A program made the translations under genes and the position numbers. Below the pieces are notes generated by a model. That model saw nothing but the letters and a program-made list of their open reading frames with translations, did no database searches and was not told where the DNA came from. This document shows, piece after piece, positions 1-9,130 of a stretch of 64,000 nucleotides of DNA. Source of the DNA: Phaeobacter porticola (lineage in GTDB: Bacteria > Pseudomonadota > Alphaproteobacteria > Rhodobacterales > Rhodobacteraceae); assembly GCF_001888185.1 (NCBI RefSeq), contig NZ_CP016364.1:2294001-2358000 (forward strand), read 5' to 3'. Each line of letters begins with the position of its first letter. Within the stretch, counting starts at the first letter, position 1.

Positions 1-220
1 GACAGAAATCCCCCACCGCACAAAGGCCAAGCGCCACGACCAGCAGCACTGGCCCACCACCCAGCCAGGCAACAATCGCCAAAAGAAACACCGCTCCGGT
101 CTTGGTCACGCTGCGCAGTGGGCCGGGCGCACGCGCGGTCAATCCAAGATAAACCAGTGCAAACAGAGCCGCGATCAGGATCAAGATATCCCCGAATGGG
201 CTGCCACCAATATCAATCAT
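1..220 (-). CDS. YhhN-family (lysoplasmalogenase-like) membrane protein, 3' part cut off
   Basis: Only the first 73 codons lie in the window; the gene runs off the left edge. The start is the ATG at 220, preceded by a clear GGGGGAGAG ribosome site. The protein opens with a short polar stretch, then hydrophobic segments (ILILIAALFALVYLGL, VFLLAIVAWLGG) and ends in the window at ALGLCAVGDFC. The closing A-x-G-D-F after a helix is the pattern of the YhhN/TMEM86 family, integral membrane proteins some of whose members hydrolyse the vinyl-ether bond of lysoplasmalogens. The family call rests on topology and this short motif, so it is moderate. It diverges from the secreted protein at 446. Confidence 0.6.
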   Translation of the reverse strand, partial: MIDIGGSPFGDILILIAALFALVYLGLTARAPGPLRSVTKTGAVFLLAIVAWLGGGPVLLVVALGLCAVGDFC

Positions 221-310
221 GCTGCTCTCTCCCCCGCATAGGGCGCTGGTCTGTGCCAGGTCCCATGCGCAGTGTTGCCCGCACGCGCCTGCGTGGTCAA
301 AGGTGACGCC

Positions 311-350
311 GCGAGAGGCAGAGCAACAGCGCGAGAGGCAGAGCAACAGA
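311..350. repeat. Tandem duplication of a 20-bp unit
   Basis: Two adjacent 20-bp units (311-330 and 331-350) begin GCGAGAGGCAGAG and differ only in their last base. They lie in the 225-bp spacer between two divergent genes. This may be a simple slippage duplication or a paired binding site; the sequence does not decide. Confidence 0.9.
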
Positions 351-445
351 CTGCCACGTGCCCGCCGCTTTGCGGTCCGTTGTCGGCACCGCAGTCACAC
401 TCGGAAACATTGGTCACAGCCGCGCTGCTCTGGCACAATTGGCAT

Positions 446-844
446 ATGCAGATTTTTGGGTCGATTCTTATTGTGGTCCTATCCGGTGGTCTGGTCCAGG
501 CCGGGGCGCCGCTTACGGCAGATCAGTTTGATCGCTACACGCAGGGGCGCACGCTATTTTATGGCTTTGACGGGGTGCCCTACGGGGTGGAGCGCTACCT
601 GCCGGGCCGCCGGGTGATCTGGTCGTTTCTGGACGGGCAATGCCAGGATGGCGAATGGTACCCTCAGGCCGATCAGATCTGCTTTGTCTATGATGAGATC
701 GGCACGCCACAATGCTGGCAGTTTTCCGTAGGAGACAGCGGGTTGATTGCCCAGTTTGACGGAGACCCCGAGGCAACTGAACTGTATGAGGCCGAAGAAC
801 TGGGCGAAGAGATGCTCTGCCTTGGTCCGAAAATTGGTGTCTGA
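446..844 (+). CDS. Small secreted protein of unknown function
   Basis: This 132-residue protein begins with a typical Sec signal (MQIFGSILIVVLSGGLVQA, likely cut before GAPLTADQF), so the mature form should be periplasmic. The frame is open further upstream to 272, but the ATG at 446 places the signal peptide at the N terminus. The mature part is acidic, rich in Trp and Tyr, and has four cysteines (DGQCQDG, QICFVYD, PQCWQF, EMLCLGP) that could form two disulfides. I do not recognise a named domain. It converges on xseA with a 71-bp gap holding a hairpin. Confidence 0.7.
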   Translation: MQIFGSILIVVLSGGLVQAGAPLTADQFDRYTQGRTLFYGFDGVPYGVERYLPGRRVIWSFLDGQCQDGEWYPQADQICFVYDEIGTPQCWQFSVGDSGLIAQFDGDPEATELYEAEELGEEMLCLGPKIGV

Positions 845-859
845 ACGGATAAACTGGAC

Positions 860-888
860 AGGGCCAGATCTGCTATAGGATCGGCCCT
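860..888. terminator. Hairpin between convergent genes
   Basis: AGGGCC-A-GATC pairs with GATCGGCCCT across an 8-base loop, leaving one bulged A. It sits midway between the stop of the small secreted protein (844) and the stop of xseA (916). There is no long T run on either side, so termination is plausible but not classical. Confidence 0.5.
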
Positions 889-915
889 ATCTGCCACCTG
901 TCCGCAGCTTCGGTA

Positions 916-2463
916 TTAGAACAGAGATCCCTGATCGTCGGCACTTGGCTTTGCGTTATCTGGCGTGTTTTCCTGCGGCTTTGCCGCCTGTGCCTTGCGT
1001 CTGGGCCGCGCGTCAGCACCTGCATCCATTGGGGTGACATCAATCTTTGCATCGGCAAATTCAATTTGCAGGTGGCTTTGCGATGCCGCATCAGCGGCGC
1101 AGGTAATCACCCCGTCCGCACCATGGACCACCGCATAGCCACGATCCAAAGTCGCCTTGTAGCTGAGAATCTCAAGCTGACGGCCACTGGACTCAAGCGA
1201 TTTTCGATAGCGGTCCAACCGTTGTGTCTGTCCGTTGTCCAACCGTTGCGCCAATTGCGCCAGCCGATCCTGCTGCCTAGCAAGCCCTTGTTGTATGGGG
1301 CGAATGTTCAGACGCGATGACAAGTTGCGCAGCTGGTCGCCGCGTGCCTGTACCAATTGTCGCAGAGTCGCCGGGCGCAGACTGGCGGCGGTTTCGCTCA
1401 GCCGCAGACGACGGCGATCGACACCCCGGATCAGCGCATCCGGCAGCCGGTCGGCAATCCGGTCCAATCGTTGCCGCGGGGTCTCTAGCAATGTGTCAGG
1501 CCGTGGCAGCGCGCGCGACAGATCATTCAACCGTTGGCGACGCATCTGTACGGCCTGCCCTGCCGAGCGCACCAACCGTGCCCCCTGCCCCTCGGTCCAG
1601 CCCAGCAGCTCCAGCCGCACAGGTACCGCCAGTTCTGCCGCCGCCGTAGGGGTCGGCGCGCGCCGGTCAGAGACGAAATCAATCAACGTGGTATCCGTTT
1701 CATGTCCCACTGCCGAGATCAGCGGAATGTCCGAAGCCGCCACAGCGCGGGCCACGATTTCCTCATTGAACCCCCAGAGATCCTCAATCGAGCCACCGCC
1801 ACGGGCGACGATGATCAGATCAGGGCGCGGCAGCGCACCGCCCGGCGTCAGCGCATTAAAGCCGTTGATGGCGCGGGACACCTCGGCCGCAGAGCTTTGC
1901 CCCTGAACCGCGACCGGCCAGACCAGAACCTTGCGCGGGAAGCGGTCGCGCAGACGATGCAGAATATCGCGGATCACCGCCCCTGAGGGCGAGGTCACGA
2001 CACCAACGATCTGCGGCAGGTAGGGCAGCGGTTTCTTGCGTTCAGACGCAAACAACCCCTCGGCTTCCAGCTGCTTCTTGCGTTTTTCCAACAGCGCCAT
2101 CAGCGCGCCCTGCCCCGCAACCGCGACCTCTTCGACGTTCATATTGTATTTCGACTGCGCCGGGAACGCGGTCAGGCGGCCGGTGACAACCACCTCCAGA
2201 CCTTCCTCCGGCACCACGGACAATCCGGCGATCTGCCCTTTCCAGGTGGTGCAGGCCAGAACCGACCGGTCGTCCTTGATGTCGTAGTAAAGATGGCCGG
2301 AGCGCGCCTTGAACACGCGGCCCACCTCGCCTTTTACCCGGATCCGTCCAAAACTACCCTCCAACGTGCGTTTCACCTCTCCCGAGATCTCTGAAACGGT
2401 GAATTCAGGAGCATTCTGCCCCGGCTGATTGTCCGGGGTTGGATCGTCAAACAGGTCGGACAT
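916..2463 (-). CDS. xseA: Exodeoxyribonuclease VII large subunit
   Basis: XseA is the catalytic subunit of exonuclease VII, which with XseB degrades single-stranded DNA in both directions into oligonucleotides during repair. The 515-residue protein has the N-terminal OB fold (about 20-115: VSEISGEVKRTLEG, GRIRVKGEVGRV). The catalytic region follows with GVVTSPSGAVIRDI, ARGGGSIEDLWGFNEE and AVGHETDTTLIDFVSDRRAPTP. A long helical C-terminal part ends in a polar low-complexity tail, making it somewhat longer than the E. coli protein. The ATG at 2463 gives the standard N terminus; the frame extends upstream without support. It diverges from purD across 135 bp; xseB is not nearby. Confidence 0.96.
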   Translation of the reverse strand: MSDLFDDPTPDNQPGQNAPEFTVSEISGEVKRTLEGSFGRIRVKGEVGRVFKARSGHLYYDIKDDRSVLACTTWKGQIAGLSVVPEEGLEVVVTGRLTAFPAQSKYNMNVEEVAVAGQGALMALLEKRKKQLEAEGLFASERKKPLPYLPQIVGVVTSPSGAVIRDILHRLRDRFPRKVLVWPVAVQGQSSAAEVSRAINGFNALTPGGALPRPDLIIVARGGGSIEDLWGFNEEIVARAVAASDIPLISAVGHETDTTLIDFVSDRRAPTPTAAAELAVPVRLELLGWTEGQGARLVRSAGQAVQMRRQRLNDLSRALPRPDTLLETPRQRLDRIADRLPDALIRGVDRRRLRLSETAASLRPATLRQLVQARGDQLRNLSSRLNIRPIQQGLARQQDRLAQLAQRLDNGQTQRLDRYRKSLESSGRQLEILSYKATLDRGYAVVHGADGVITCAADAASQSHLQIEFADAKIDVTPMDAGADARPRRKAQAAKPQENTPDNAKPSADDQGSLF

Positions 2464-2598
2464 TGCGGGGCTGCTCTCCTGCGGCTTGAGGCTGGTCTTG
2501 TTTTGAAGTCGCGCGCAGCATAGAACCCGCCGCAAGCAAGGCAAGCCCCGGCATTTCATGCGGGCTGCTGTGGCGCAGGCAGATCGGAGAATACGGAC

Positions 2599-3864
2599 AT
2601 GAACATCCTCATCCTCGGCAGCGGCGGGCGGGAACATGCGCTCGCATGGGCCGTGATGCAAAACCCCAAATGCGACAAACTGATTGTGGCACCGGGCAAT
2701 GCAGGCATCGCGCAGATCGCTGATTGCGCAACGTTGGATATCGAAAACGGCGGGGCGGTGGCCAACTTCGCAGAAGAAAACGCCATCGACTTTGTGATCG
2801 TCGGCCCAGAGGCTCCGTTGGCATCAGGCGTGGCGGATCGCCTGCGCGAGGCGGGTCTGCTGGTCTTTGGCCCTTCGGAAGCGGCAGCGCGGCTGGAAGC
2901 GTCCAAAAGCTTTACCAAGGAAGTCTGCGACGCGGCCAATGCCCCCACCGCAGGTTACGGCCATTTTACCGACGCCGGGGCCGCCAAAGCCCATGTGCGC
3001 AAACACGGCGCCCCAACGGTGGTAAAGGCGGACGGTCTGGCCGCGGGCAAAGGCGTGATCATCGCCATGAGCGAAGATGAGGCCATCGCGGCCATCGACG
3101 ACATGTTTGGCGGCGCCTTTGGCGGTGCCGGCGCCGAGGTGGTGATCGAAGAGTTCATGGAAGGGGAAGAGGCCTCGCTTTTTGTGCTGGTCGATGGCGA
3201 AGATGTGCTGGCAATCGGTTCAGCCCAGGATCACAAACGTGTCGGCGAAGGCGACACCGGCCCCAATACCGGCGGCATGGGGGCCTATTCCCCCGCCCCG
3301 GTTCTGACAGCCGAAATTGAGGCCCGCGCGATGGAAGAGATCGTAAAGCCGACGATGAAGGTGATGTCAGACCGCGGCATGCCCTATCAGGGCGTGCTAT
3401 ATGCCGGTCTGATGATCAAGGATGGTTTGCCGCGACTGGTGGAATACAACGTCCGCTTTGGCGACCCGGAATGCCAGGTGCTGATGATGCGACTGGGTGC
3501 GCAGGCGCTGGACCTGATGCAGGCCGCCGCCGAAGGTCGCCTGGCAGAGGCACAGGTGAACTGGGCGGATGATCATGCGATCACCGTTGTGATGGCGGCC
3601 AATGGCTATCCCGGTGCTTATGAAAAAGGCACCGAGATCAAGGGCCTGAACAGCCTGCCTGAGGACAGCAGCAATATGGTGTTCCATGCCGGCACCAAAC
3701 GCGAGACCGGCAAAGTACTGGCCACCGGGGGCCGCGTGTTGAATGTGACTGCCCGTGGGGACACCCTGCAAGAGGCCCGCAACCGCGCCTACGCGATGGT
3801 TGATCAGATCGACTGGTCTGAAGGGTTTCACCGCCGCGATATCGGCTGGCGCGCACTGGATTGA
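2599..3864 (+). CDS. purD: Phosphoribosylamine--glycine ligase (GAR synthetase)
   Basis: PurD joins glycine to phosphoribosylamine with ATP, the second step of de novo purine synthesis. At 421 residues it has normal family length. It starts with the hallmark MNILILGSGGREHALAW and carries the ATP-grasp core (VVKADGLAAGKGVIIA, EEFMEGEEASLFVLVDG, GPNTGGMGAYSPAP, FGDPECQVLM). The C-terminal domain includes NVTARGDTLQEARNRAYAMVD. It stands alone, diverging from xseA. purA, another purine gene, is 20 kb away in this window, so the pathway genes are scattered as is usual in alphaproteobacteria. Confidence 0.97.
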   Translation: MNILILGSGGREHALAWAVMQNPKCDKLIVAPGNAGIAQIADCATLDIENGGAVANFAEENAIDFVIVGPEAPLASGVADRLREAGLLVFGPSEAAARLEASKSFTKEVCDAANAPTAGYGHFTDAGAAKAHVRKHGAPTVVKADGLAAGKGVIIAMSEDEAIAAIDDMFGGAFGGAGAEVVIEEFMEGEEASLFVLVDGEDVLAIGSAQDHKRVGEGDTGPNTGGMGAYSPAPVLTAEIEARAMEEIVKPTMKVMSDRGMPYQGVLYAGLMIKDGLPRLVEYNVRFGDPECQVLMMRLGAQALDLMQAAAEGRLAEAQVNWADDHAITVVMAANGYPGAYEKGTEIKGLNSLPEDSSNMVFHAGTKRETGKVLATGGRVLNVTARGDTLQEARNRAYAMVDQIDWSEGFHRRDIGWRALD

Positions 3865-3894
3865 CACGGCGACATCGCTGGGAATGCCACAACA

Positions 3895-3985
3895 GCAGGC
3901 GGCGGCTCCCGCCTGCTTGCCCTCCATCAATGATAGAGCCGTGCAGTTGGGCATGGCCGCGCGCTGCGCGCCCGGCCGTGGCTCT
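3895..3985. repeat. Two GC-rich palindromic elements downstream of purD
   Basis: In the 296-bp spacer between purD and the bestrophin-like gene, GCAGGCGG pairs with CCGCCTGC (3895-3916). A longer imperfect hairpin follows: AGAGCC at 3935 pairs with GGCTCT at 3980, with an inner GGCC-GCGCGC arm. There is no T run, so these look more like repeat-type palindromes than an intrinsic terminator. I see no gene in this spacer. Confidence 0.6.
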
Positions 3986-4160
3986 GCGTTCAGCCGCCCA
4001 TAGGTCAGAGCCGCTCAAGGCCAGAAACTCTGTGTGATAGGGATCCGAATGCGTCATAGATTATGGCGCGAGCGCGACCAAGCTGCCGTTTTCGGCCACG
4101 CGATGCCCCCGGATCACCGTTAGGCTGTCCCTGCCACCTTCAAGAACGGAGCCAACCTCG

Positions 4161-5042
4161 ATGATCCTGCGCGACAAACCCGGCCTGATGCAGCTGCTCT
4201 TTGCGCTGCGTGGCTCTGTGCTTCCGCGTATCCTGCCACGTATCCTTGGGCTGTCTGCGCTCTCCGCCGTTGTGCTTTGGATTGATGTCAGCGTAATACG
4301 CCTGCCCCATACCAACGCCGCGCCATTCGCAGTCTTTGGCATCGCACTTTCGCTGTTTCTGGGGTTTCGCAACAACGCAGCCTATGATCGTTGGTGGGAG
4401 GGGCGCAAGCTCTGGGGGCAATTGGTTGCGGATCTGCGCAGCCTCAGCCGCGAGGTCGACCTGTTTGTCGGCGACGCCAATAGCCGCCAACGGATCCTAC
4501 GGCTGGCACTGGGCTTTTTGCATCTGCACCGGATCAGCCTGCGCAAGGTGGACGACACCTCAGCTGTGATCAATTGGACAGGCACAGATTTCTCTACCGC
4601 ACCCCACCCGCCCTGCGCCGCCCTGGATGCGCTGACAGCAAAGGTCGCGGACAAGTCCGACGACGGCTTTGCCCGCAAGGCGCTTGGCGAACGTATTGCC
4701 AGCATCACCTTGGCACAGGCCGGTTGCGAACGCATCGCCACCACGCCATTGCCATACGTCTATTCGCTGTTGGTGTTCCGCACGACCTATCTCTATTGCT
4801 TGCTGTTGCCCTTTGCGCTGATCGACGGGGCTGGCTGGTTGACGCCGATTTTTGTTGGCATCGTGGCCTATGTGTTCTTTGGCCTTGCCGAGGTCACGGA
4901 AGAACTGTCGCACCCTTTTGCTGAGACAGGCAACGGTCTGCCGTTGGATGCCATATGCCGCACAGTAGAACGCGCCATCGCCCCCAAGCTGGGACTGGAG
5001 GCCCCGCCGCCGTTGCACCCCGTGGACTATTACCTTTCATAG
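4161..5042 (+). CDS. Bestrophin-family (YneE/UPF0187-like) inner-membrane channel
   Basis: The 293-residue protein begins MILRDKPGLMQLLFALRGSV, close to the usual start of bacterial bestrophin-like proteins. It has the family signature FLGFRNNAAYDRWWEGRKLWG near residues 75-95, followed by a long cytoplasmic helical part and further membrane helices (LLLPFALIDGAGWL, PIFVGIVAYVFFGL). Bacterial members form pentameric ion channels; the KpBest homologue passes cations, so which ion this one carries cannot be read from sequence. The start at 4161 fits the family N terminus. It stands alone and converges on the DUF1217 gene. Confidence 0.88.
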   Translation: MILRDKPGLMQLLFALRGSVLPRILPRILGLSALSAVVLWIDVSVIRLPHTNAAPFAVFGIALSLFLGFRNNAAYDRWWEGRKLWGQLVADLRSLSREVDLFVGDANSRQRILRLALGFLHLHRISLRKVDDTSAVINWTGTDFSTAPHPPCAALDALTAKVADKSDDGFARKALGERIASITLAQAGCERIATTPLPYVYSLLVFRTTYLYCLLLPFALIDGAGWLTPIFVGIVAYVFFGLAEVTEELSHPFAETGNGLPLDAICRTVERAIAPKLGLEAPPPLHPVDYYLS

Positions 5043-5097
5043 GGTTGGAGCCACTGGAGCATCTTTCTCTCTCACCTGACGTACGACAGCGAGCCCG

Positions 5098-6870
5098 TTA
5101 GAACAGGGCAAAAATCGGATCAGAGAACCCCGTTGCCGTCAGATCACTATTCAATTCGCTCAGCAGTAGGAAACGATTGCGGAATTCATCCAGCTTATCT
5201 GCCTCTAGCAGGTCGGCAGGGTGGGTCGTGCCAAAAGAGGCAAAAGCGCGGTCTTTCATCTCGGTCACCTGGCGGTCCACGCTCAGCTGCCCAAAACTGG
5301 ATGGCAACCCAAGCGCGGTCTCAAAAAACGACTTAAGCGGCGGCGACCCAATGATACCGAACCAATGGGCGTCTTCACTGCCACCGGCATCCGCGATCGA
5401 TTGCAGCTCGCGTTCGAAGGCGAGAGCAAGGCGCATGTTCGGATCACTTTCTCCGATGGCGATTTCAAAATTCTGATCCTTGTAGAGGCCCGCAATTTCC
5501 TCGGCAAAGCCTGGCGGATAGGTCCGGTCACTGCCGCCTGGGTTAAAGGCAAAAGCACTCGCCATCGCCTTAAGCTTTGGATCGCGGTGCAAATTCGCAT
5601 AGGATATTTCAGACGACAGATCCGATTCAAAGGCCCGGATCATCACATTGAAATCCAGGGCGCGTTCATTGATGTTAAATACATCAAGTCCAGCCTCAAA
5701 TGCATCAAAATCAAAGACATACTGACGCGGATTTTCATAGCCTGCCAGTTTTCCATCGACTTCATCTGCCAGCACCTTCATCTTGCTTGGCGCTGTCGGC
5801 CATTCATTCTGAAAAGCCTCGGCAAAGTCGTAATACGCAAGATTGCTGGGCTGGTTCACAAAGGAATTCGGGTCCGACAGGTCCGATTCCAGCACCTGAC
5901 GCAGATAATCCTCGCCTGGATTGCTGACATTGAACTGATCCAAGGCCTCTTCCAGCAATTCTGAATGCTCAAACAGCTCTTCCGGGGTCGAGAAACCATC
6001 GATGTCAGGCACACCAAAGCCAAAGGCCCGCGACATAGCCAGATACCGGGGATCTTCCTGCTGATTCACAGGCGATGCCGCGTCATAGGGGTTGGATTCC
6101 AGCATCCGCTTTAGAAAAATAGGGTTGGTGTAAGTCAGATCGAAGCTCTCGATCATCGCATTCAGCAGGTCATCATTTCCCAGCAGCTCATCCGCGTTGG
6201 CCGGGCCTTCGCCATCGTTCAAGGCTTTGAATTCCCCGACCAGTGCCTCCATGCTGCTGGTGTATTCCGGGGGCTGGTTAAATTTGAATTGGCTGGCAAA
6301 ATCCGCAAGGCGCGTATCGCTCAGACGGTTCACAAAAGAATCCTGATCGGTCAGATCTGATTCCAGAACCCGCATCAAAAAGAACTCGTTGCCGGCGTAT
6401 TTTTGCAAGCCAAATTCATTCAGCGCCTGGTTCAACAGCGTGGGTTTCGACAGCAGATCCTCAGCGCTGGTCACATCGGCATAGGGTTTTTCTGCACTTG
6501 CACTTGGCAGTTGAGGGCCGTCTTCACTGCCAAAACCAAAGGTCTGCGCCATGCCAAGGTAGCGGCTGTCATTCAGTCGGTTGGCAAAGGACGTCGGCTC
6601 AGACAGATCCGACTCCAGCACTTTTTTGATAAAGGCACGGTTGCCGATATCCTCTTCCAGGCCAAAAGCCCCAAGCGCGACCTTCAGGACATTGTAGTTG
6701 TCCAGCAGTTGATCGGCGGTCTCGATGCTTTCGATCTTCTGCGAAAAATCCTTCACAGCCCGGTCAAGTATCGGAGACTTATCGAAAATCTTCTGTTGCT
6801 GGTCGCGGGTCCGATCCAGAAAATTCCATCCGGCAATCCCGGTTCCCAGCACATAGGGTGAAAAGGTCAC
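5098..6870 (-). CDS. DUF1217 protein with five repeats
   Basis: The 590-residue acidic protein consists of about five copies of a 70-110-residue unit. Each contains a motif of the type VLESDLSxxxSFxNRLxDxRYxxxAxAFGF, with the ESDL core near residues 86, 170, 258, 328 and 415. This is the DUF1217 family, common in Rhodobacteraceae and sometimes found with flagellar genes; its role is not established. The start is taken as the GTG at 6870, because an AGGAGA ribosome site lies just upstream and the family start (TFSPYVLGTGIAGWNFL) follows; the frame continues upstream without support. No signal peptide or membrane helix is visible, and no flagellar gene lies in the window. Confidence 0.85.
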   Translation of the reverse strand: MTFSPYVLGTGIAGWNFLDRTRDQQQKIFDKSPILDRAVKDFSQKIESIETADQLLDNYNVLKVALGAFGLEEDIGNRAFIKKVLESDLSEPTSFANRLNDSRYLGMAQTFGFGSEDGPQLPSASAEKPYADVTSAEDLLSKPTLLNQALNEFGLQKYAGNEFFLMRVLESDLTDQDSFVNRLSDTRLADFASQFKFNQPPEYTSSMEALVGEFKALNDGEGPANADELLGNDDLLNAMIESFDLTYTNPIFLKRMLESNPYDAASPVNQQEDPRYLAMSRAFGFGVPDIDGFSTPEELFEHSELLEEALDQFNVSNPGEDYLRQVLESDLSDPNSFVNQPSNLAYYDFAEAFQNEWPTAPSKMKVLADEVDGKLAGYENPRQYVFDFDAFEAGLDVFNINERALDFNVMIRAFESDLSSEISYANLHRDPKLKAMASAFAFNPGGSDRTYPPGFAEEIAGLYKDQNFEIAIGESDPNMRLALAFERELQSIADAGGSEDAHWFGIIGSPPLKSFFETALGLPSSFGQLSVDRQVTEMKDRAFASFGTTHPADLLEADKLDEFRNRFLLLSELNSDLTATGFSDPIFALF

Positions 6871-7165
6871 GCGCCTGTCTCCTGCTTGCAAACGGGTCCC
6901 GCCGGGGCAATCCGGGCGGAGTCTCTGACAAGAGCATACGGCCAAAGTGGTGAACAAATCTCCAACACACGCAGGTTACACCACTGCGTTTAGACAGAAA
7001 ATGAGCGCAAATTTATCTATGGATGCATACACCAGCGCCCGACGGGACGTAGCGCGCAATCCGGTCGGGCTGTTCATCGCGCAGGATGGCATCAACCCCC
7101 GCGTGACGCAGGGAGCGGGGCCAGGCAGGCGTCATCAGACACCGCGCAGCCCCACTCAACCCTCA

Positions 7166-7813
<648 letters not shown>

Positions 7814-8344
7814 ATGGATGAGCTTTTGCGCCTTCGACGGGCCTGGCTTGCGCTGGGGTGTCTGGCGGTGCTGTCGGCCTGCATTGAGCCGCAATCTGGG
7901 CCCGCCGCACAGGTCTCGCGCGCGCAATCCGCACCTGCGGCTCCCCCCGGCGCACCACCCGGCAGTTGCTGGAGCACCCATACAACGCCCGCCGTGATCG
8001 AAACCGTCACCGTGCAGGTGATGACGCGCCCCGCCATGACCGCCGCAGACGGCACGGTCCTGCGGCCAGCGCGCTTTCGCCGCGAGACCCGGCAGAATAT
8101 CGTGCGCCCGCGCCGGGAGAGCTGGTTTGAAACGCCCTGCCCCGTCGATATGACACCGCAATTTGTCGGCTCAGTTCAGCGCGCCTTAGCGGTGCGCGGT
8201 CATTACGATGGCGAAATCACCGGTGTTTTGGACGCGCCCACCCGTACCGCGGTGCGGAAATTTCAGGAACAGGATGGCTTTGCCAATGACGACTTGTCGC
8301 TGGTCAGCGCCCGCAAACTGGGGTTGGTCGCCATTGAACACTGA
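7814..8344 (+). CDS. Peptidoglycan-binding domain lipoprotein
   Basis: The 176-residue protein has an N-terminal lipoprotein signal with the lipobox LSAC (Cys at residue 23), so it should be acylated and membrane-anchored on the periplasmic side. A Pro/Ala-rich linker follows. The C-terminal 60 residues form a PF01471-type peptidoglycan-binding domain (FVGSVQRALAVRGHYDGEI, DAPTRTAVRKFQEQDGF). The ATG at 7814 puts the signal at the N terminus; 22 upstream in-frame codons would spoil it. It probably tethers the envelope to the murein. A Crp/Fnr regulator follows 39 bp downstream on the same strand. Confidence 0.85.
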   Translation: MDELLRLRRAWLALGCLAVLSACIEPQSGPAAQVSRAQSAPAAPPGAPPGSCWSTHTTPAVIETVTVQVMTRPAMTAADGTVLRPARFRRETRQNIVRPRRESWFETPCPVDMTPQFVGSVQRALAVRGHYDGEITGVLDAPTRTAVRKFQEQDGFANDDLSLVSARKLGLVAIEH

Positions 8345-8383
8345 AACACACCGCTATCGCCGCAACCAGATTGCAGGCCTGAC

Positions 8384-9130
8384 ATGAGCCCGCTGCCACC
8401 GGCCTCCGGCACGCCTATCAGGGCTTCTGGCGTTGCCCCTGGTACCGCGCGTTCCGCTGCCCGGCGCAAATGGTTGCTGCCGGATCGCGGTTTCCTCTCC
8501 GGCGCCTCTGATCGTTTGCTGGAAATGTTGGACAGCCAGGCCAGCGAGGTGCTCTTGCAGGCCGGCGAAGAGCTGTTTGAACAGGGGGACGAGGGCGACG
8601 CACTTTATGCAATTGTCAGCGGCGCGGTGGAATTTTCCACGCTGTCAGCAGCGGGGCGGAAACTATCGCTCGACATTATGCGCCCCGGTGCAGTTTTTGG
8701 CGAGATTGCGCTGTTTGATCCTGGCCCGCGGACAGCCACCGCAACGGCGCTGGAACCCAGCCGCCTGCGCCGCTTGCGCAGCGGCGATGTGCTGGCAAAA
8801 CTCCAGCACCACCCCGCCTTGGCGGGCGACCTGTTGCGACTTGCAGGTCAGCGGATGCGCTGGATGAACACACAGTATAGCGAACAGGTTTTCCTGCCAA
8901 TGCCGGTGCGACTGGCGCGTAAATTGCTGTACCTTACCACCGATGGCGGCGATGGCCGGTTGTCCCTGTCCCAAAGCGAGCTGGCCGAATTTGTCGGCGC
9001 CACCCGCGAGGCGGTTTCAAAAACCTTGTCGCAATGGAAACGCAGCGATGTGATCGACATCAGCCGCGGCGGTCTCACGATCCGCGACCGCGCCGCGCTG
9101 CGTCTGCTGGCGGATCCAGATCTCGGCTGA
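8384..9130 (+). CDS. Crp/Fnr-family transcriptional regulator
   Basis: The 248-residue regulator has a cyclic-nucleotide-binding-type domain (about 45-150) and a C-terminal winged helix-turn-helix (LSQSELAEFVGATREAVSKTL). The phosphate-binding-cassette region reads GEIALFD then GPRTATATA, keeping the Gly-Glu and Arg-Thr pairs that contact cAMP in CRP, so nucleotide sensing is possible. There are no cysteines at all, which rules out an FNR-type Fe-S sensor. The first 30 residues are a low-complexity extension, and the true start could be somewhat later. It lies 39 bp after the lipoprotein gene. Confidence 0.9.
   Translation: MSPLPPASGTPIRASGVAPGTARSAARRKWLLPDRGFLSGASDRLLEMLDSQASEVLLQAGEELFEQGDEGDALYAIVSGAVEFSTLSAAGRKLSLDIMRPGAVFGEIALFDPGPRTATATALEPSRLRRLRSGDVLAKLQHHPALAGDLLRLAGQRMRWMNTQYSEQVFLPMPVRLARKLLYLTTDGGDGRLSLSQSELAEFVGATREAVSKTLSQWKRSDVIDISRGGLTIRDRAALRLLADPDLG

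Noticed and set aside
4061-4375. Minus-strand frame crossing the start of the bestrophin-like gene
   Set aside because: The plus-strand protein matches its family from the first residue, so the opposite frame is a shadow.
7013-7135. A 40-codon minus-strand frame (MTPAWPRSLRHAGVDAILRD) between the ferredoxin and the DUF1217 gene
   Set aside because: No ribosome site before its ATG and no recognised family; too short to support as a gene, though it could be a remnant.
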